NCBI RefSeq assembly: GCF_000723885.1
Contig: NZ_CCDG010000061.1
Coordinates: 62,001-126,000, forward strand
Direction: 5' to 3'
Source of the DNA: Paenibacillus camerounensis
Lineage (GTDB): Bacteria > Bacillota > Bacilli > Paenibacillales > Paenibacillaceae
DNA length: 64,000 nucleotides
Shown here: one piece after another, positions 8,202 to 17,492 of the stretch
Position numbering within the stretch: position 1 is the first letter of the stretch
Layout: each line of letters starts with the position of its first letter
Position numbers and translations under genes: made by a program
Notes under the pieces: model-generated
What the model saw: only the letters and a program-made list of their open reading frames with translations
What the model was told of the DNA's origin: nothing
Database searches by the model: none

Positions 8202-8881
8202 TTACCGGAATGGTTCTGCTTGGACTCACGCTTCTAGTCTACCTGCTGGCCAAACGGGTATATGCCTCCAGCGGTAAAATGTATTTTTCGCCGCTCATTC
8301 TTACTCCGCTGATTATTATCAGCTTACTGCTGGTGACAGGTATTCCGTATGAATCCTACAATGCGGGAGGCAAATGGCTGACGGATCTGCTGCAGCCGGC
8401 AACCATCGCCTTTGCAATCCCACTCCATAAGAACTTCAAGGTGCTCAAAAAGCACGCCGCCGAAATTGCGGCAGGCGTGCTGTCAGGAACGGTTATTGCG
8501 GTGCTCTCCTCGATGCTGCTGGCTAAATGGCTGCATTTAAGCGGCGAACTGGCTACCAGTCTCGTGCCCCGCTCAGTAACTACACCGATTGCCATGAGCA
8601 TCTCCCAAAGCATTGGGGGCGTTCCCAGCATCACGGCCGTTTTTGTAATCTTGACCGGTGTGCTGGGAACAATGATGGGACCTTCTGTCCTTCGCCTCTT
8701 CCGCATTGACAACGAAATTGCGCGCGGTGTATCGCTGGGAACCGCGGCGCACGGTACCGGCACTTCCAAGGCTTTCGAGCTGAGCTCGCTGACCGGCACC
8801 ATCTCAAGTATTTCCATGATACTGGCTGCGCTGTTCTCCATCGGCCTCGCGCCCGCGCTGCTCACTGTTTTCCTCCACTAG
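8198..8881 (+). CDS. cidB: CidB/LrgB-family membrane protein
   Basis: A 227-residue, highly hydrophobic protein with the LrgB-family segments ATIAFAIPLHKNFKVLKKH, LVPRSVTTPIAMSIS and SLGTAAHGTGTSKAFE. It is the partner of CidA/LrgA in the membrane. Plant and bacterial homologues are implicated in glycolate or pyruvate transport as well as in lysis control. Length is normal for the family. It follows cidA with a four-base overlap and is closed by a strong terminator. No irregularities seen. Confidence 0.9.
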   Translation: MITGMVLLGLTLLVYLLAKRVYASSGKMYFSPLILTPLIIISLLLVTGIPYESYNAGGKWLTDLLQPATIAFAIPLHKNFKVLKKHAAEIAAGVLSGTVIAVLSSMLLAKWLHLSGELATSLVPRSVTTPIAMSISQSIGGVPSITAVFVILTGVLGTMMGPSVLRLFRIDNEIARGVSLGTAAHGTGTSKAFELSSLTGTISSISMILAALFSIGLAPALLTVFLH

Positions 8882-8902
8882 GCCGACCCTGCTTGGGCCA
8901 AA

Positions 8903-8939
8903 GGCCGTCAGCTCCTACTCAGGAGCTGACGGCCTTTTT
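8903..8939 (+). terminator. Rho-independent terminator after cidAB
   Basis: A perfect 14-bp stem (8903-8916 with 8921-8934, ACTC loop) is followed by TTTTT. It separates cidB from the convergent oxidoreductase gene and may also act weakly on the minus strand. Confidence 0.92.
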
Positions 8940-8948
8940 CTTGTCTGC

Positions 8949-9917
8949 TTACAGCTTGACCGGTAAGCCGCTCTGCGCCGATTCAAAGGCTGCACAGGTT
9001 ACCTTAAGCGTCTTGTAGCCATCCTCGTAGTCACTGAGAATCCGCGAGCGGTCCCCTGTACGCACGGCATGCAGGAATGCTTCACTCTCTGTGAGATAAG
9101 GATTGCCTGTATTGACATATTCCTCGCTGCTTCCTCCGCGTGATTCCAGGAGACGCTCCGGATTCCAGTCCAGCAGCCCGTTGTCATTATAGAAGCTGAT
9201 CCCGCTGCGGCCTACGCCATCCGGCAGCACGCAGGTGTTCGATATATTAGCGATAACGCCGCTGGCAAGCTTCAGTGAGACGGTTCCCACGTCAGCCACG
9301 GTTACCCCGTCATGCTTCTCATGCATAATCCGGTTGCCGAACAGCCCGTACACCTCGGTTACTTCCCCTGAGAGATAACGCAGCAGGTCAACAATATGGG
9401 TGGTCTGCTCGGTGAACTGTCCGCCGGACTGCTCCTGATTGCGCCACCAGGCCACGCCCGGCATGCCGCCCATCCACTGGCCGACAATCATTCCCACCTT
9501 GTCACCCGCAAGCGCCGCCTTCAGCCGCTGAATATTCTCCTGATACCGGAAATGGTAGCCGACCGAGGTCAGCAGGTTCTTTTCTTTGATCTCCTGCAGC
9601 AGGCTCGCCGGGATTTCCGTGCTTGATCCAAGCGGCTTCTCGATGAAGAACGGAATCTCCCGCTTAATCAGCGCCCGTTCAATCGCCCCGTGCGATTGCG
9701 GCGGCACACAGATATAGACCGCATCAAGCTTATGGGCATCCAGCATGTCCGTTATTTCGCCATAGCCTTCAGCGCCATACGGCCGGGCCATCTCTTCCCC
9801 TTTGGCCTTGCTGCTGCCGCAGACGGCTGCCAGGTTCACATCCTCCATCCCCGCCAGCAAATCCGCATGAACCTTGGAGAACCAGCCGGTACCTACAATC
9901 CCTATGTTTAGTGTCAT
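8949..9917 (-). CDS. Gfo/Idh/MocA-family NAD(P)-dependent oxidoreductase
   Basis: A 322-residue two-domain dehydrogenase. The N-terminal Rossmann fold starts with NIGIVGTGWFSKVHADLL, where GxGxxG-like glycines bind the dinucleotide. The conserved FFIEKPLGS (EKP motif) lies near residue 90. The C-terminal alpha/beta domain contains the GGQFTEQTTHIVDLLRYL segment, whose His is expected near the substrate. The family oxidises or reduces sugars, inositols and related polyols; the exact substrate cannot be told. The ATG has AGGAGG seven bases upstream. It appears monocistronic, bounded by the cidAB terminator and by a repeat-containing spacer. Confidence 0.88.
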   Translation of the reverse strand: MTLNIGIVGTGWFSKVHADLLAGMEDVNLAAVCGSSKAKGEEMARPYGAEGYGEITDMLDAHKLDAVYICVPPQSHGAIERALIKREIPFFIEKPLGSSTEIPASLLQEIKEKNLLTSVGYHFRYQENIQRLKAALAGDKVGMIVGQWMGGMPGVAWWRNQEQSGGQFTEQTTHIVDLLRYLSGEVTEVYGLFGNRIMHEKHDGVTVADVGTVSLKLASGVIANISNTCVLPDGVGRSGISFYNDNGLLDWNPERLLESRGGSSEEYVNTGNPYLTESEAFLHAVRTGDRSRILSDYEDGYKTLKVTCAAFESAQSGLPVKL

Positions 9918-9936
9918 TTTTTTCCTCCTGTGGTTG

Positions 9937-10203
9937 CTATATAAAATGAGTTCAAGAATTCCAATCTGGCGCAGGGCGACTACAGGGAATGTTTGGACTT
10001 CCGGCCGCTGTTGTCTGCAGATTTCTTTGATTTATGCCGCTGCTCGCGGTGGAAATCTGCAGACAAAGGCGGACGCTGACGCTCCTACAGTTCCAAACTT
10101 CCCCTCCGCCGCTTCCCGCCTTATTGTAGTCTTAAAAATCATTTCAGATAGCTGATTTTTATTCCGCCTAAAAGGAACAGTCTATTATAGGTTTGTATCT
10201 ATA
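9937..10203 (-). repeat. Dispersed intergenic repeat, copy 1 (MITE-like)
   Basis: This gene-free stretch holds one copy of an element also found at 17756-18012, in the opposite orientation. The core (about 9982-10110) has the same order of blocks as the reverse complement of the second copy. It contains an inner inverted repeat, GTCTGCAGATTTC (10012-10024) and GAAATCTGCAGAC (10052-10064). The left end CTATATAAAATGAGTTCAAG resembles the terminal repeat of copy 2, and GTATCTA near 10195 may mark the other end. An AT-rich hairpin (AAAAATCA/TGATTTTT, about 10134-10161) lies inside and could act as a weak terminator for the helicase gene. No coding capacity is seen. Confidence 0.65.
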
Positions 10204-10224
10204 ATTATTAGTTATTATAAGCGC

Positions 10225-12534
10225 TTACGTGATGAGAAGGTAGTCCTGCCATTCATCCGGGAGCAGCTGGCGGTAGGGATACTGGAGAAAACGGTCGTCG
10301 GCAAGGATAATAACTCCGTTGTCGCTCTCGCTGCGGATCAGCCGGCCTCCCGCCTGCAGCACCTTGCACATGCCCGGATAGACATAGGCGTAGTCGAAGC
10401 CGTTCTTGCCGGCGGACTGGAAATAGCTGCGCAGCAGATTACGCTCAAGCCCCACCTGCGGCAGGCCGACGCCTACCACCATTACGCCGTTCAGCCGGTC
10501 GCCCGGAAGATCCACTCCCTCCGAGAAAATCCCGCCCAGCACAGCGAAGCCAAGCAGGGTCTGCGGATTATCCGGGCGGAACGAGGCCAGGAAGCCCTCC
10601 CGCTCCGGCTCGCTCATTCCGGTGCTCTGCACCAAAGTTGGCACCTCAGGATACTTTTCGGCGAACAGCTCATAGACACTCTGCAAATACGCATACGAAG
10701 GGAAGAAGACCAGATAGTTGCCCTTACGGGCTGTCATTCCCTTCAGCGCATCACAAAGCGGGCGCAGCGAGGCTTCCCGTTCCCGGTATCTGGTGGACAC
10801 AGGAAGCACTGATACCTCCCACTGCTCTTTATGGAACGGTGAAGGCACAGTAAGGCTGTAATCCTCCTCTTTGGCTCCGGTCATATCCCGGTAATAAGAG
10901 AGCGGCGTGAGGGTTGCCGAGAAAAGAATCTGGCTGCGGAAGCTCTTAGCCATCTGCTGCAGCAGATAGGAGGGGTCCAGATTGAACAGCTTCAGACAGA
11001 CATCGCCGCGCCTCACCTCCGCGTAGGTAATATAGCGTTCATCATAGGTTTTGAACGTACGCAGCATATTCTGTACGGCAAAGAACACGTCCAGAAGCCC
11101 CTCTTCCTCCGCTTCTCCGGATGCAGGAAGCAGGGCAGAAGGCGACAGCAGCTCGGCCTCGGCCTCCAGGGAAAAGGCTTCGAGCAGTTCCGGCAGCTCC
11201 GCGGGATAGGCGCTCCATTGTCCCTCTCCGTCTTCACTGCAGGTTTTGCGCAGAGCAATGAAAAAGGCATTGACTGCCTTAGCCGCAGCACTGAGCGCCT
11301 TGTTTACCCCCTTATACTGGCGCTGTAAGGCAAGAAAAGGAGCCTTTGTCAGCTCAGCCGAATACATGGACCTCCCGCGGTCAACCAGATTATGCGCCTC
11401 ATCGACCAGCAGCACCGTCCGCCGCTTCCGCTCCTCGGGCAGGCGTTTGAGGCTGATCCGCGGGTCATATATATAGTTATAGTCGCAGATCACTGTATCG
11501 CAGGCATACGCTGTATCCAGCGAAAATTCGAACGGACAGACCTCATGCTTCCTCGCATAGCGGGAGATAACCTCCTGTGTCATCAGCGTCTCATGCTCAA
11601 GCATGTCCAGCACGGCCCCGTTGATCCGGTCATAATAGCCCTCTCTGTAGGGGCAGCTCTCTTTGCTGCATACCCCTTCCTCTTTAAAGCAGGCCTTGTC
11701 TTTGGCGGTAATCGTAATGGCATGCAGCTTAAGCCCCTGGTCGAGCAGCATTCCGATGGCATCCTGGGCCGCCAGCCGGTTGACGGTCTTGGCCGTCAGA
11801 TAGAACAGCCCCCCCGCCCTGCCTTCTCCCATTGCCTTGAGTGCCGGAAAGAGGGTAGACATCGTTTTGCCGATCCCGGTCGGCGCCTGGGCGAACAGAT
11901 TAACACCTTCTGTAACCGACTTATAAACCGCCGCCGCAAAATGCCGCTGCCCGCTCCGGTAAGCCGGAAAAGGAAACACCAGCGCCCGGATACTGCTGTC
12001 CCGCTCCTCTGCGTGACGGACCTGCAGCTGTGCATAAGGAGCGTACCCGGCAACTGTCTCAGCGGCAAACACCTGCAGCTCAGCAAGTGTTACGTTCCTG
12101 TACAGGCTCTGCTGCGTTTCACCGCCGCGCCTGACATAGGTCAGCTTCACTCTGATATCTGTAAGCTCAAGGTCCAGACAGATGATATAGGCATACATGA
12201 GCGCCTGTGCCCAGTGCACCTCCTTACCTGCAAAATCCGGCTCCGGCAGCTCACCCGTAGATTTGATCTCCTCTACGGTTACCGCTCCGTCCTCCCCGGT
12301 CAGCAGGCCGTCACAGCGCCCGTCAACAATAAACAGCAGCCCCTCATGCGGAATCTCAGTCTTCAAATAGACCTCTTTGCGGTCACCTTCCTTATATTGC
12401 TTCTGGATATGCTGATGAATCCGTGTCCCCTCGGCCATCGCCGCACTGCTGTGAAAGCCCGGCACAAGGCTGCCGCTGCTGAATACATATTCCACCAGCG
12501 ACCTTACTGATATGGAAATTTCCGCAAAATGCAT
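10225..12534 (-). CDS. XPD/DinG-like ATP-dependent DNA helicase with nuclease-like N-terminus
   Basis: A superfamily 2 helicase of about 769 residues. The N-terminal 180 residues look like a PD-(D/E)XK module (DGRCDGLL followed by VEEIKST). The helicase core shows Walker A APTGIGKT and a DEAH box (LLVDEAHNL). Between them four cysteines (ACFKEEGVC, ESCPY, EVCPFE) match the 4Fe-4S cluster of XPD/DinG enzymes. Motif VI is seen near the C-terminus as QAGGRLIRS. The role is probably DNA repair or resolution of unusual DNA. The frame opens at 12618, but family members begin close to the ISVRSLVEYVF segment, so I prefer ATG 12534, with GGAGG about 12 bases upstream. Confidence 0.85.
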   Translation of the reverse strand: MHFAEISISVRSLVEYVFSSGSLVPGFHSSAAMAEGTRIHQHIQKQYKEGDRKEVYLKTEIPHEGLLFIVDGRCDGLLTGEDGAVTVEEIKSTGELPEPDFAGKEVHWAQALMYAYIICLDLELTDIRVKLTYVRRGGETQQSLYRNVTLAELQVFAAETVAGYAPYAQLQVRHAEERDSSIRALVFPFPAYRSGQRHFAAAVYKSVTEGVNLFAQAPTGIGKTMSTLFPALKAMGEGRAGGLFYLTAKTVNRLAAQDAIGMLLDQGLKLHAITITAKDKACFKEEGVCSKESCPYREGYYDRINGAVLDMLEHETLMTQEVISRYARKHEVCPFEFSLDTAYACDTVICDYNYIYDPRISLKRLPEERKRRTVLLVDEAHNLVDRGRSMYSAELTKAPFLALQRQYKGVNKALSAAAKAVNAFFIALRKTCSEDGEGQWSAYPAELPELLEAFSLEAEAELLSPSALLPASGEAEEEGLLDVFFAVQNMLRTFKTYDERYITYAEVRRGDVCLKLFNLDPSYLLQQMAKSFRSQILFSATLTPLSYYRDMTGAKEEDYSLTVPSPFHKEQWEVSVLPVSTRYREREASLRPLCDALKGMTARKGNYLVFFPSYAYLQSVYELFAEKYPEVPTLVQSTGMSEPEREGFLASFRPDNPQTLLGFAVLGGIFSEGVDLPGDRLNGVMVVGVGLPQVGLERNLLRSYFQSAGKNGFDYAYVYPGMCKVLQAGGRLIRSESDNGVIILADDRFLQYPYRQLLPDEWQDYLLIT

Positions 12535-12697
12535 TTGTAGAGCCCGCCTCCATCCATTCCCCCGCCTTTTTTTGGCGCGAATCGCTGTTTTCATGCTTTT
12601 CAGCCCGTATATGCGCATCTGAGTACGATAATATCCGGTTCACGGCAACCCATCATTTATTACGCAGTCCACATCGGTTATACGGCATTTCTGTTTT

Positions 12698-12726
12698 TTG
12701 ACATTCCCCTTCCAGCGCGGCATAAT
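12698..12726 (+). promoter_or_regulatory. Sigma-A-type promoter for the LtaS-like gene
   Basis: TTGACA at 12698-12703 and CATAAT at 12721-12726 are separated by 17 bases. The start codon lies about 90 bases downstream. Confidence 0.7.
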
Positions 12727-12817
12727 AAGGTCTATTAATATAGGAATTCTCTTGCCCAAGCGCTGCATCCTTCCAGCCGGGAAGCGGCGGCTTATCAATT
12801 AGAAAGAAGGCGAAGCT

Positions 12818-14689
12818 GTGTCATCCCTTACTATTAAACGGTGGTTAGTCAAACCATTCGTGTTTTTTACGCTGATTTTCATACTCAAAAGCTTCCTGGC
12901 CTGGGGCGTTATCTTCGGGGATCTGCTGTCCTGGAAATCGCTGATTACCGAAATCCCCTTCATCTGGGCGTTGTTTTGCCTGATTGAGGCCTTTGCCTCA
13001 AAACGGAAGCTCGGACTGTATATGCTGGTTAATCTCCTTGTGACGGCCATCTTTTTTGCAGCCATTATGTACTTTAAATATTACGGGGTTATTGTCACCT
13101 ACCAGGCGGCAGAGCAGGTTAACCAGGTCACCGCTGTACGCAACAGCGTCTTTTCACTGATGGACCCTTATTATCTGCTGATCTTTTCCGATATTATCAT
13201 CTTTGGCATTTATTTCTTCTTCAACAAGAAGGGCCGCAGCTACAAAAAAGAAAACATCAACCGCCGCAGCAGCAATTCCAGATTCTCCTACAGCCTGCTG
13301 TTCGCGGTATCACTTGGTCTCTGCCTGTTCAATGTCCTGCCTAATAAGGCCAGCATGAACGAAATCAAGAAAGCCCAGGAAATGGGACTCCTTAATTATG
13401 AGGTCTACGCGATCTTTGCTCAAGATAAACCGGAGCTCGTTCAGGCCAGCGAAATTACGCAGGATGTTATCAATGAGGTAAAAGGCATTGATTCTGCCGC
13501 AGTCTCCCCGTTCGGGGGAGCAGCCAAGGGCAAAAACCTGATTATCATCCAGCTTGAATCCTTCCAGAACTTTCTGCTGGGGCTTACCCTCGACGGCAAG
13601 GAAATTACGCCTAACCTGAACAGCCTGATGAAAAACAGCCTGTATTTCCCTAACTTCTACCAGATGGTCGGCCAGGGAAATACCTCAGATGCGGAATTCG
13701 TGGTCAACTCCTCCTTCTACATTCCGCCGAAGGGTGCGGCAACGATGTCTTATGTTGATAAGAAGCTTCCGAGTCTTCCGCGCCTCCTGCAGGCCAGCGG
13801 CTACCAGACGGCGACCTTCCACACCAATGATGTGGAGTTCTGGAACCGCGGAGAGCTGTACAAGGCGCTCGGCTTCGAGAACTATTATGACCATGAATTT
13901 TTCGGGGATGAGGATACCTTCTTCTTCGGCCCGTCCGATGAAGTGCTCTACCGCAAAACCGCTGATAAGCTGAAGGAAATGGATGCTGACGGCAAACCGT
14001 TCTACGCTCAGGTTATTTCGATGTCTGCCCATCACCCGTTCACGATTCCGGAAGAGAAATACCAGATGAAGCTGCCGGAGCGTTATGAGGGCACCTTTGT
14101 CGGTGACTATGTCCGTTCCCAGAATTATGCTGACTATGCCTTCGGCCAGTTTGTTGATGAGCTCAAAGCCAGCGGCGTCTGGGATGACAGCCTGATAATG
14201 GTATACGGGGACCACATGGGCCTGCCGATCTATTCCCTTGATCATGACGACAAGCAGCTGATGGAAGAAATCTACGGGCATGAGTACGAGTATGCGAATA
14301 TGCTGAATATTCCGCTTCTTATTCACGAGGAAGGCAGCCTTGAGCCGCAGACGCTGGAGCAGGTTGGCGGAGAAGTGGATATTATGCCTACTGCAGCAAG
14401 CCTGCTGGGGGTATCGATGGACGGCAACATTCACTTCGGCCAGGATCTGACCGCACAGACCTACAATCTGCTGCCTCAGCGTTACTATCTGCCGACCGGC
14501 TCATTCATTTCCAGCTCCGCGCTGCTTATCCCCGGCAACAGCTTCGAGGATAACACGCAGTACCGGCTGGCCGCCGGAGGACAGAATCCTGCCGGAACGG
14601 AAGACGAATATGACCGTGCGCTCCGGTTACGCCAGCTGTCAGACAGCTATGTGACCCAGCTGCCGGATAAAGCACCTGCAGCGGAATAG
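12818..14689 (+). CDS. LTA synthase-family sulfatase-fold membrane protein
   Basis: A 623-residue protein with five predicted membrane helices (residues 10-175) and an extracellular sulfatase-fold domain (about 235-560). The catalytic Thr289 lies in GQGNTSDAEF, with metal-binding Glu247 (IIIQLES), HTNDVEFW and YGDHMGLP. LtaS-type enzymes polymerise glycerol phosphate from phosphatidylglycerol onto a lipid anchor to make lipoteichoic acid; some paralogues are primases. The start is GTG, preceded by GAAGGCG. A good promoter and terminator flank it, so it is a single-gene unit. Which paralogue (synthase or primase) is not decidable here. Confidence 0.92.
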   Translation: MSSLTIKRWLVKPFVFFTLIFILKSFLAWGVIFGDLLSWKSLITEIPFIWALFCLIEAFASKRKLGLYMLVNLLVTAIFFAAIMYFKYYGVIVTYQAAEQVNQVTAVRNSVFSLMDPYYLLIFSDIIIFGIYFFFNKKGRSYKKENINRRSSNSRFSYSLLFAVSLGLCLFNVLPNKASMNEIKKAQEMGLLNYEVYAIFAQDKPELVQASEITQDVINEVKGIDSAAVSPFGGAAKGKNLIIIQLESFQNFLLGLTLDGKEITPNLNSLMKNSLYFPNFYQMVGQGNTSDAEFVVNSSFYIPPKGAATMSYVDKKLPSLPRLLQASGYQTATFHTNDVEFWNRGELYKALGFENYYDHEFFGDEDTFFFGPSDEVLYRKTADKLKEMDADGKPFYAQVISMSAHHPFTIPEEKYQMKLPERYEGTFVGDYVRSQNYADYAFGQFVDELKASGVWDDSLIMVYGDHMGLPIYSLDHDDKQLMEEIYGHEYEYANMLNIPLLIHEEGSLEPQTLEQVGGEVDIMPTAASLLGVSMDGNIHFGQDLTAQTYNLLPQRYYLPTGSFISSSALLIPGNSFEDNTQYRLAAGGQNPAGTEDEYDRALRLRQLSDSYVTQLPDKAPAAE

Positions 14690-14707
14690 TGCGGCAGGGA
14701 TAACAAC

Positions 14708-14750
14708 AAACAGCCAGACTCCGTTACCGGGGCCTGGCTGTTTTGTATTT
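14708..14750. terminator. Bidirectional terminator between LtaS-like and MarR genes
   Basis: A long stem AACAGCCAG/CTGGCTGTT with an inner CTCCG/CGGGG helix and TTAC loop is followed by TTGTATTT on the plus strand and TTTGTTGTTA on the minus strand. Confidence 0.85.
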
Positions 14751-14778
14751 CAATAACAAGTCCGCAGAATATCAATAC

Positions 14779-15210
14779 TTAACGCTCCTGCTTCTCCAGC
14801 AGCGCATAGTATTCAGCGAACTTCTCCAGTTCCTCCGGCTTCAGAATTGCCAAATGCTCGGTTAGCAGAACCAGCGAACGGTTTTGCGCTTCCTTGAGCA
14901 GCTCTTCACCTTTTCCGGTAAGTGTTACGGTTACGGCTCTGCGGTCATTCTCATCAGGCACGCGGGTCGTAAGCTCCAGCAGCTCCAGACGGTCCAGCAT
15001 GACGGTTACAGCACTCGATTTCACATCGAGCTGGTCTGCCAGTTGAATGACCCGCGCCTTTTGTTCACGGGCAATGATATGCAGCAGGTGAAATTGCGGC
15101 ACTGTAAGGCCAATTTCTTTATGCAGAGACATCTGCGAAGTTATTTTACGCTGTACTCTCCACATGGATAATCCGAGGGCTTCTATCAACGGATCGATTT
15201 TCTGTGCCAT
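14779..15210 (-). CDS. MarR-family transcriptional regulator
   Basis: A 143-residue winged-helix MarR regulator. The DNA-binding part reads VIQLADQLDVKSSAVTVMLDRLE, followed by the wing TRVPDENDRRAVTVTLTGKG. Conserved Asp and Arg residues of the wing (DENDRR) are present. The ATG at 15210 is preceded by GGAG with seven-base spacing. It is divergent from the chemotaxis receptor gene and convergent with the LtaS-like gene. No transporter or enzyme lies beside it in the usual MarR target position, so its regulon is unknown. A TTTAAA-N17-TATAAT promoter overlaps a small dyad upstream, consistent with autoregulation. Confidence 0.9.
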   Translation of the reverse strand: MAQKIDPLIEALGLSMWRVQRKITSQMSLHKEIGLTVPQFHLLHIIAREQKARVIQLADQLDVKSSAVTVMLDRLELLELTTRVPDENDRRAVTVTLTGKGEELLKEAQNRSLVLLTEHLAILKPEELEKFAEYYALLEKQER

Positions 15211-15292
15211 CTCTTCACTCCACTCCGTTTGTCCTGCTTCAAGACTACCATTTTCAGCAGCAATGATTCAATGTTTTTGTCGTTTGGACATG

Positions 15293-15321
15293 ATTATAGT
15301 CATTGCATTATCATATTTAAA
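15293..15321 (-). promoter_or_regulatory. Promoter of the second MarR gene, with dyad
   Basis: On the minus strand TTTAAA (15316-15321) and TATAAT (15293-15298) are separated by 17 bases. The -10 box sits inside ATGA-N6-TCAT, which may be a regulator site. Confidence 0.5.
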
Positions 15322-15462
15322 TCCTCTATTCCGGTTTTCCCGCCCATGAAATCCTCAATGTCTGTGATTTCACCAAACAACGAAAAAAACCGCAATTTTC
15401 CGACACAAAAATACTATATTCTTACTAATGCTCCTTGAACATTGATGCGCTATAATCGTAGC

Positions 15463-15481
15463 AGTGATAGCAAATATCACT
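15463..15481 (+). promoter_or_regulatory. Inverted repeat downstream of a TATAAT box, before the chemotaxis receptor gene
   Basis: AGTGATA-GCAAA-TATCACT is a perfect 7-bp-arm dyad located seven bases after a TATAAT (15451-15456). The position suits an operator that blocks initiation; no clear -35 box was found. The regulator is unknown. Confidence 0.45.
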
Positions 15482-15515
15482 TAACTTTATAGAGTCAGGG
15501 CTGGTGGTGCAAACA

Positions 15516-17210
15516 ATGAAATTGGCAACAAAATTAACTTGGATGATGCTCATCGTATTACTTCTCGTCGGATCATCCATCGGGTTCTTCGGATATCGCG
15601 CCGCATACAAGCAATTGGATGAAGCCGCAGGTATCGAACTGGTAGGCTGCGCCAATATAACAACCGGACTCGTCGATCCCGCCGATATCTCGGCTCTGGC
15701 TGCAGGAGATACCAGCAAACTGGCCGCTATCGAGGACCGCATCGGCTGGATCAATGACCATAAACCGATTTTTAAAGAATCCTTTATTCTCTCCCTGGAC
15801 GGCACCATTCTTGCAGCTGATGCCAATCTCAAAGAAAGAGGATATAAGGCCGGGGACCCGTTCTATTTTGCAGAGGAAGACAAGGATATGATCAATACCA
15901 TGAAGCATTCGGCATACTCCAAGGTTTATACCTATCAAGGCACCTCGCTCAAGACAGGCTACGGCCCCATTTATCAGGATCACGATCCCACTAAACCTAT
16001 TATTGCCCTTATGGCTATCAATTTTGACGGCACCCTCGTTCAGGAACGGACACAGGATATTATCCTCCAGCCTTTCATTATCGGGGCATCTATTCTGGTA
16101 ATCGCTATTCTGGCCGCATACCTATTCATCCGCCGCACAACAAGACCGCTGACCAGGCTCTCCAGCTCAGTTAACACGGTTGCCAAGGGTGATCTTACCC
16201 GGGAGACGATCCTGATCAAAAGCAAGGATGAGATCGGTACGCTGGCCCGGGATTTCAACGAGATGACAACCAGCCTGCGCAATCTCATTACCCAGGTTAA
16301 TGATACCTCGATGCTGGTCGCCTCTTCTTCACAGGAGCTGTCCGCCAGTGCGCAGGAGACGAACCGTGCGGGAGAACACAGCGTCAATGTAACCATCGAT
16401 CTTGCCGACGGGGCTAATACCCAGCTGCGCAATCTCGAAGGCAGCTACCGGTCTGTGCAGGAAATGTCACGGTTCATCACCGAGATTGCCGGCAATGCCG
16501 ACAGTGCCATGAACACAGCCTCCAGCAATGCCCTCAAGGCACGCAGCGGACGTGAATCAATGGACTCGACCACCTCTCAGATGCAGATTGTCAGCGACAG
16601 CATCAGCGATTTATCAGGAATTATCGAGACGCTGGGCAGCCATTCCAAGGAAATTGAGAATATCGTCGGCACCATTGCCAGCATAGCTGAAGAGACCAAC
16701 CTTCTGTCCCTTAATGCGGCAATTGAAGCAGCCCGTGCAGGAGAAGAAGGACGGGGCTTTGCCGTGGTAGCCGGCTCCGTACGCAAGCTGGCCGAGCGTT
16801 CGGCCAAATCAGCCGCCCAGATTGGACAGCTTGTCAGTCTCATCGTCAATCAGATGGACAAGGCCGGAGAGACGATGCAGCGCTCCACTGATGAAATGGT
16901 CGAGGGCAAGGCCATGATTATGTCTGCCGGCAAATCATTCTCCGAGATCGAAACCTCTGTATCGGATATGTCCTCCCAGAGCCAGCAGATCTCCGAGACC
17001 GTCCGTGATCTGGCCCTGATCTCTGAGGATCTTGTAGCCGCCATCCAGAGCATTGTTGCCGTCTCCAACCAGACCGCGGAAGGCGCAGAGATGCTCTCCG
17101 CCTCCTCAGAGGAGCAGCTGGCTGCCATGCAGGAAGTCGAAGCTTCCGCTGCTTTCCTGTCTTCACTTGCGGAGAAGCTGCAGGTACTTGTTGAGAACTT
17201 TAAAATATAG
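15516..17210 (+). CDS. Methyl-accepting chemotaxis protein
   Basis: About 564 residues. An N-terminal membrane helix (residues 8-28) and a second near residue 195 enclose a 160-residue extracellular sensor, probably a Cache-like fold. A HAMP linker follows (RRTTRPLTRLSSSVNTVAKGDLT), then a long coiled-coil signalling domain with the highly conserved hairpin tip IASIAEETNLLSLNAAIEAA. It senses a small molecule outside the cell and controls the CheA kinase. The open frame begins at GTG 15504, but the ATG at 15516 lies seven bases after GGTGGTG and starts the membrane helix properly. Ligand unknown; no other chemotaxis genes are near. Confidence 0.93.
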   Translation: MKLATKLTWMMLIVLLLVGSSIGFFGYRAAYKQLDEAAGIELVGCANITTGLVDPADISALAAGDTSKLAAIEDRIGWINDHKPIFKESFILSLDGTILAADANLKERGYKAGDPFYFAEEDKDMINTMKHSAYSKVYTYQGTSLKTGYGPIYQDHDPTKPIIALMAINFDGTLVQERTQDIILQPFIIGASILVIAILAAYLFIRRTTRPLTRLSSSVNTVAKGDLTRETILIKSKDEIGTLARDFNEMTTSLRNLITQVNDTSMLVASSSQELSASAQETNRAGEHSVNVTIDLADGANTQLRNLEGSYRSVQEMSRFITEIAGNADSAMNTASSNALKARSGRESMDSTTSQMQIVSDSISDLSGIIETLGSHSKEIENIVGTIASIAEETNLLSLNAAIEAARAGEEGRGFAVVAGSVRKLAERSAKSAAQIGQLVSLIVNQMDKAGETMQRSTDEMVEGKAMIMSAGKSFSEIETSVSDMSSQSQQISETVRDLALISEDLVAAIQSIVAVSNQTAEGAEMLSASSEEQLAAMQEVEASAAFLSSLAEKLQVLVENFKI

Positions 17211-17224
17211 GATTTGTTAAAGGG

Positions 17225-17301
17225 CGCTTCAAGATTTCATGGTTTAACTGCTAATCGCAGCGGAAATCCGCAGACAGCCTATACTTCCGCTACTTTCCCC
17301 T
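17225..17301. repeat. Decayed fragment of the dispersed intergenic repeat
   Basis: The segment with GATTTCATGGTTTAACTGC, CGGAAATCCGCAGACA and CTTTCCCCTC keeps the block order of copy 1 (9937-10203) but lacks about 15-20 bases inside. It lies immediately after the chemotaxis receptor gene. Confidence 0.5.
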
Positions 17302-17337
17302 CAACGTTCATCTCAATCCCCTTTAAAGAGGGGGATT

Positions 17338-17378
17338 AAAAAAGCAGCAAGTCCAGAAAACGGACTTGCTGCTTTTTT
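17338..17378. terminator. Strong terminator after the chemotaxis receptor gene
   Basis: A perfect 11-bp GC stem (17344-17354 with 17362-17372) is flanked by six A and six T residues, so it can work in both directions. It lies about 130 bases past the stop. Confidence 0.9.
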
Positions 17379-17492
17379 GGGGTTACTTCTAGATCATGCG
17401 AGAGGAGGTCCAGCAGATGTCGGCGCGCTTTGAGACGCAGCACTCTCAACTTCCGTCACTCTTCCAATTTGTAAACTTGAGGCTTTAATTCA

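Noticed and set aside
10205-10235. ATAAGCGCTTACG resembling a CcpA cre site
   Set aside because: It overlaps the 3' end of the helicase gene and two consensus positions fail, so a regulatory role is unlikely.
11392-12510. 372-codon frame on the plus strand inside the helicase gene
   Set aside because: Antisense to a clear helicase with all motifs; composition is His/Arg/Gln-rich and no family is recognised.
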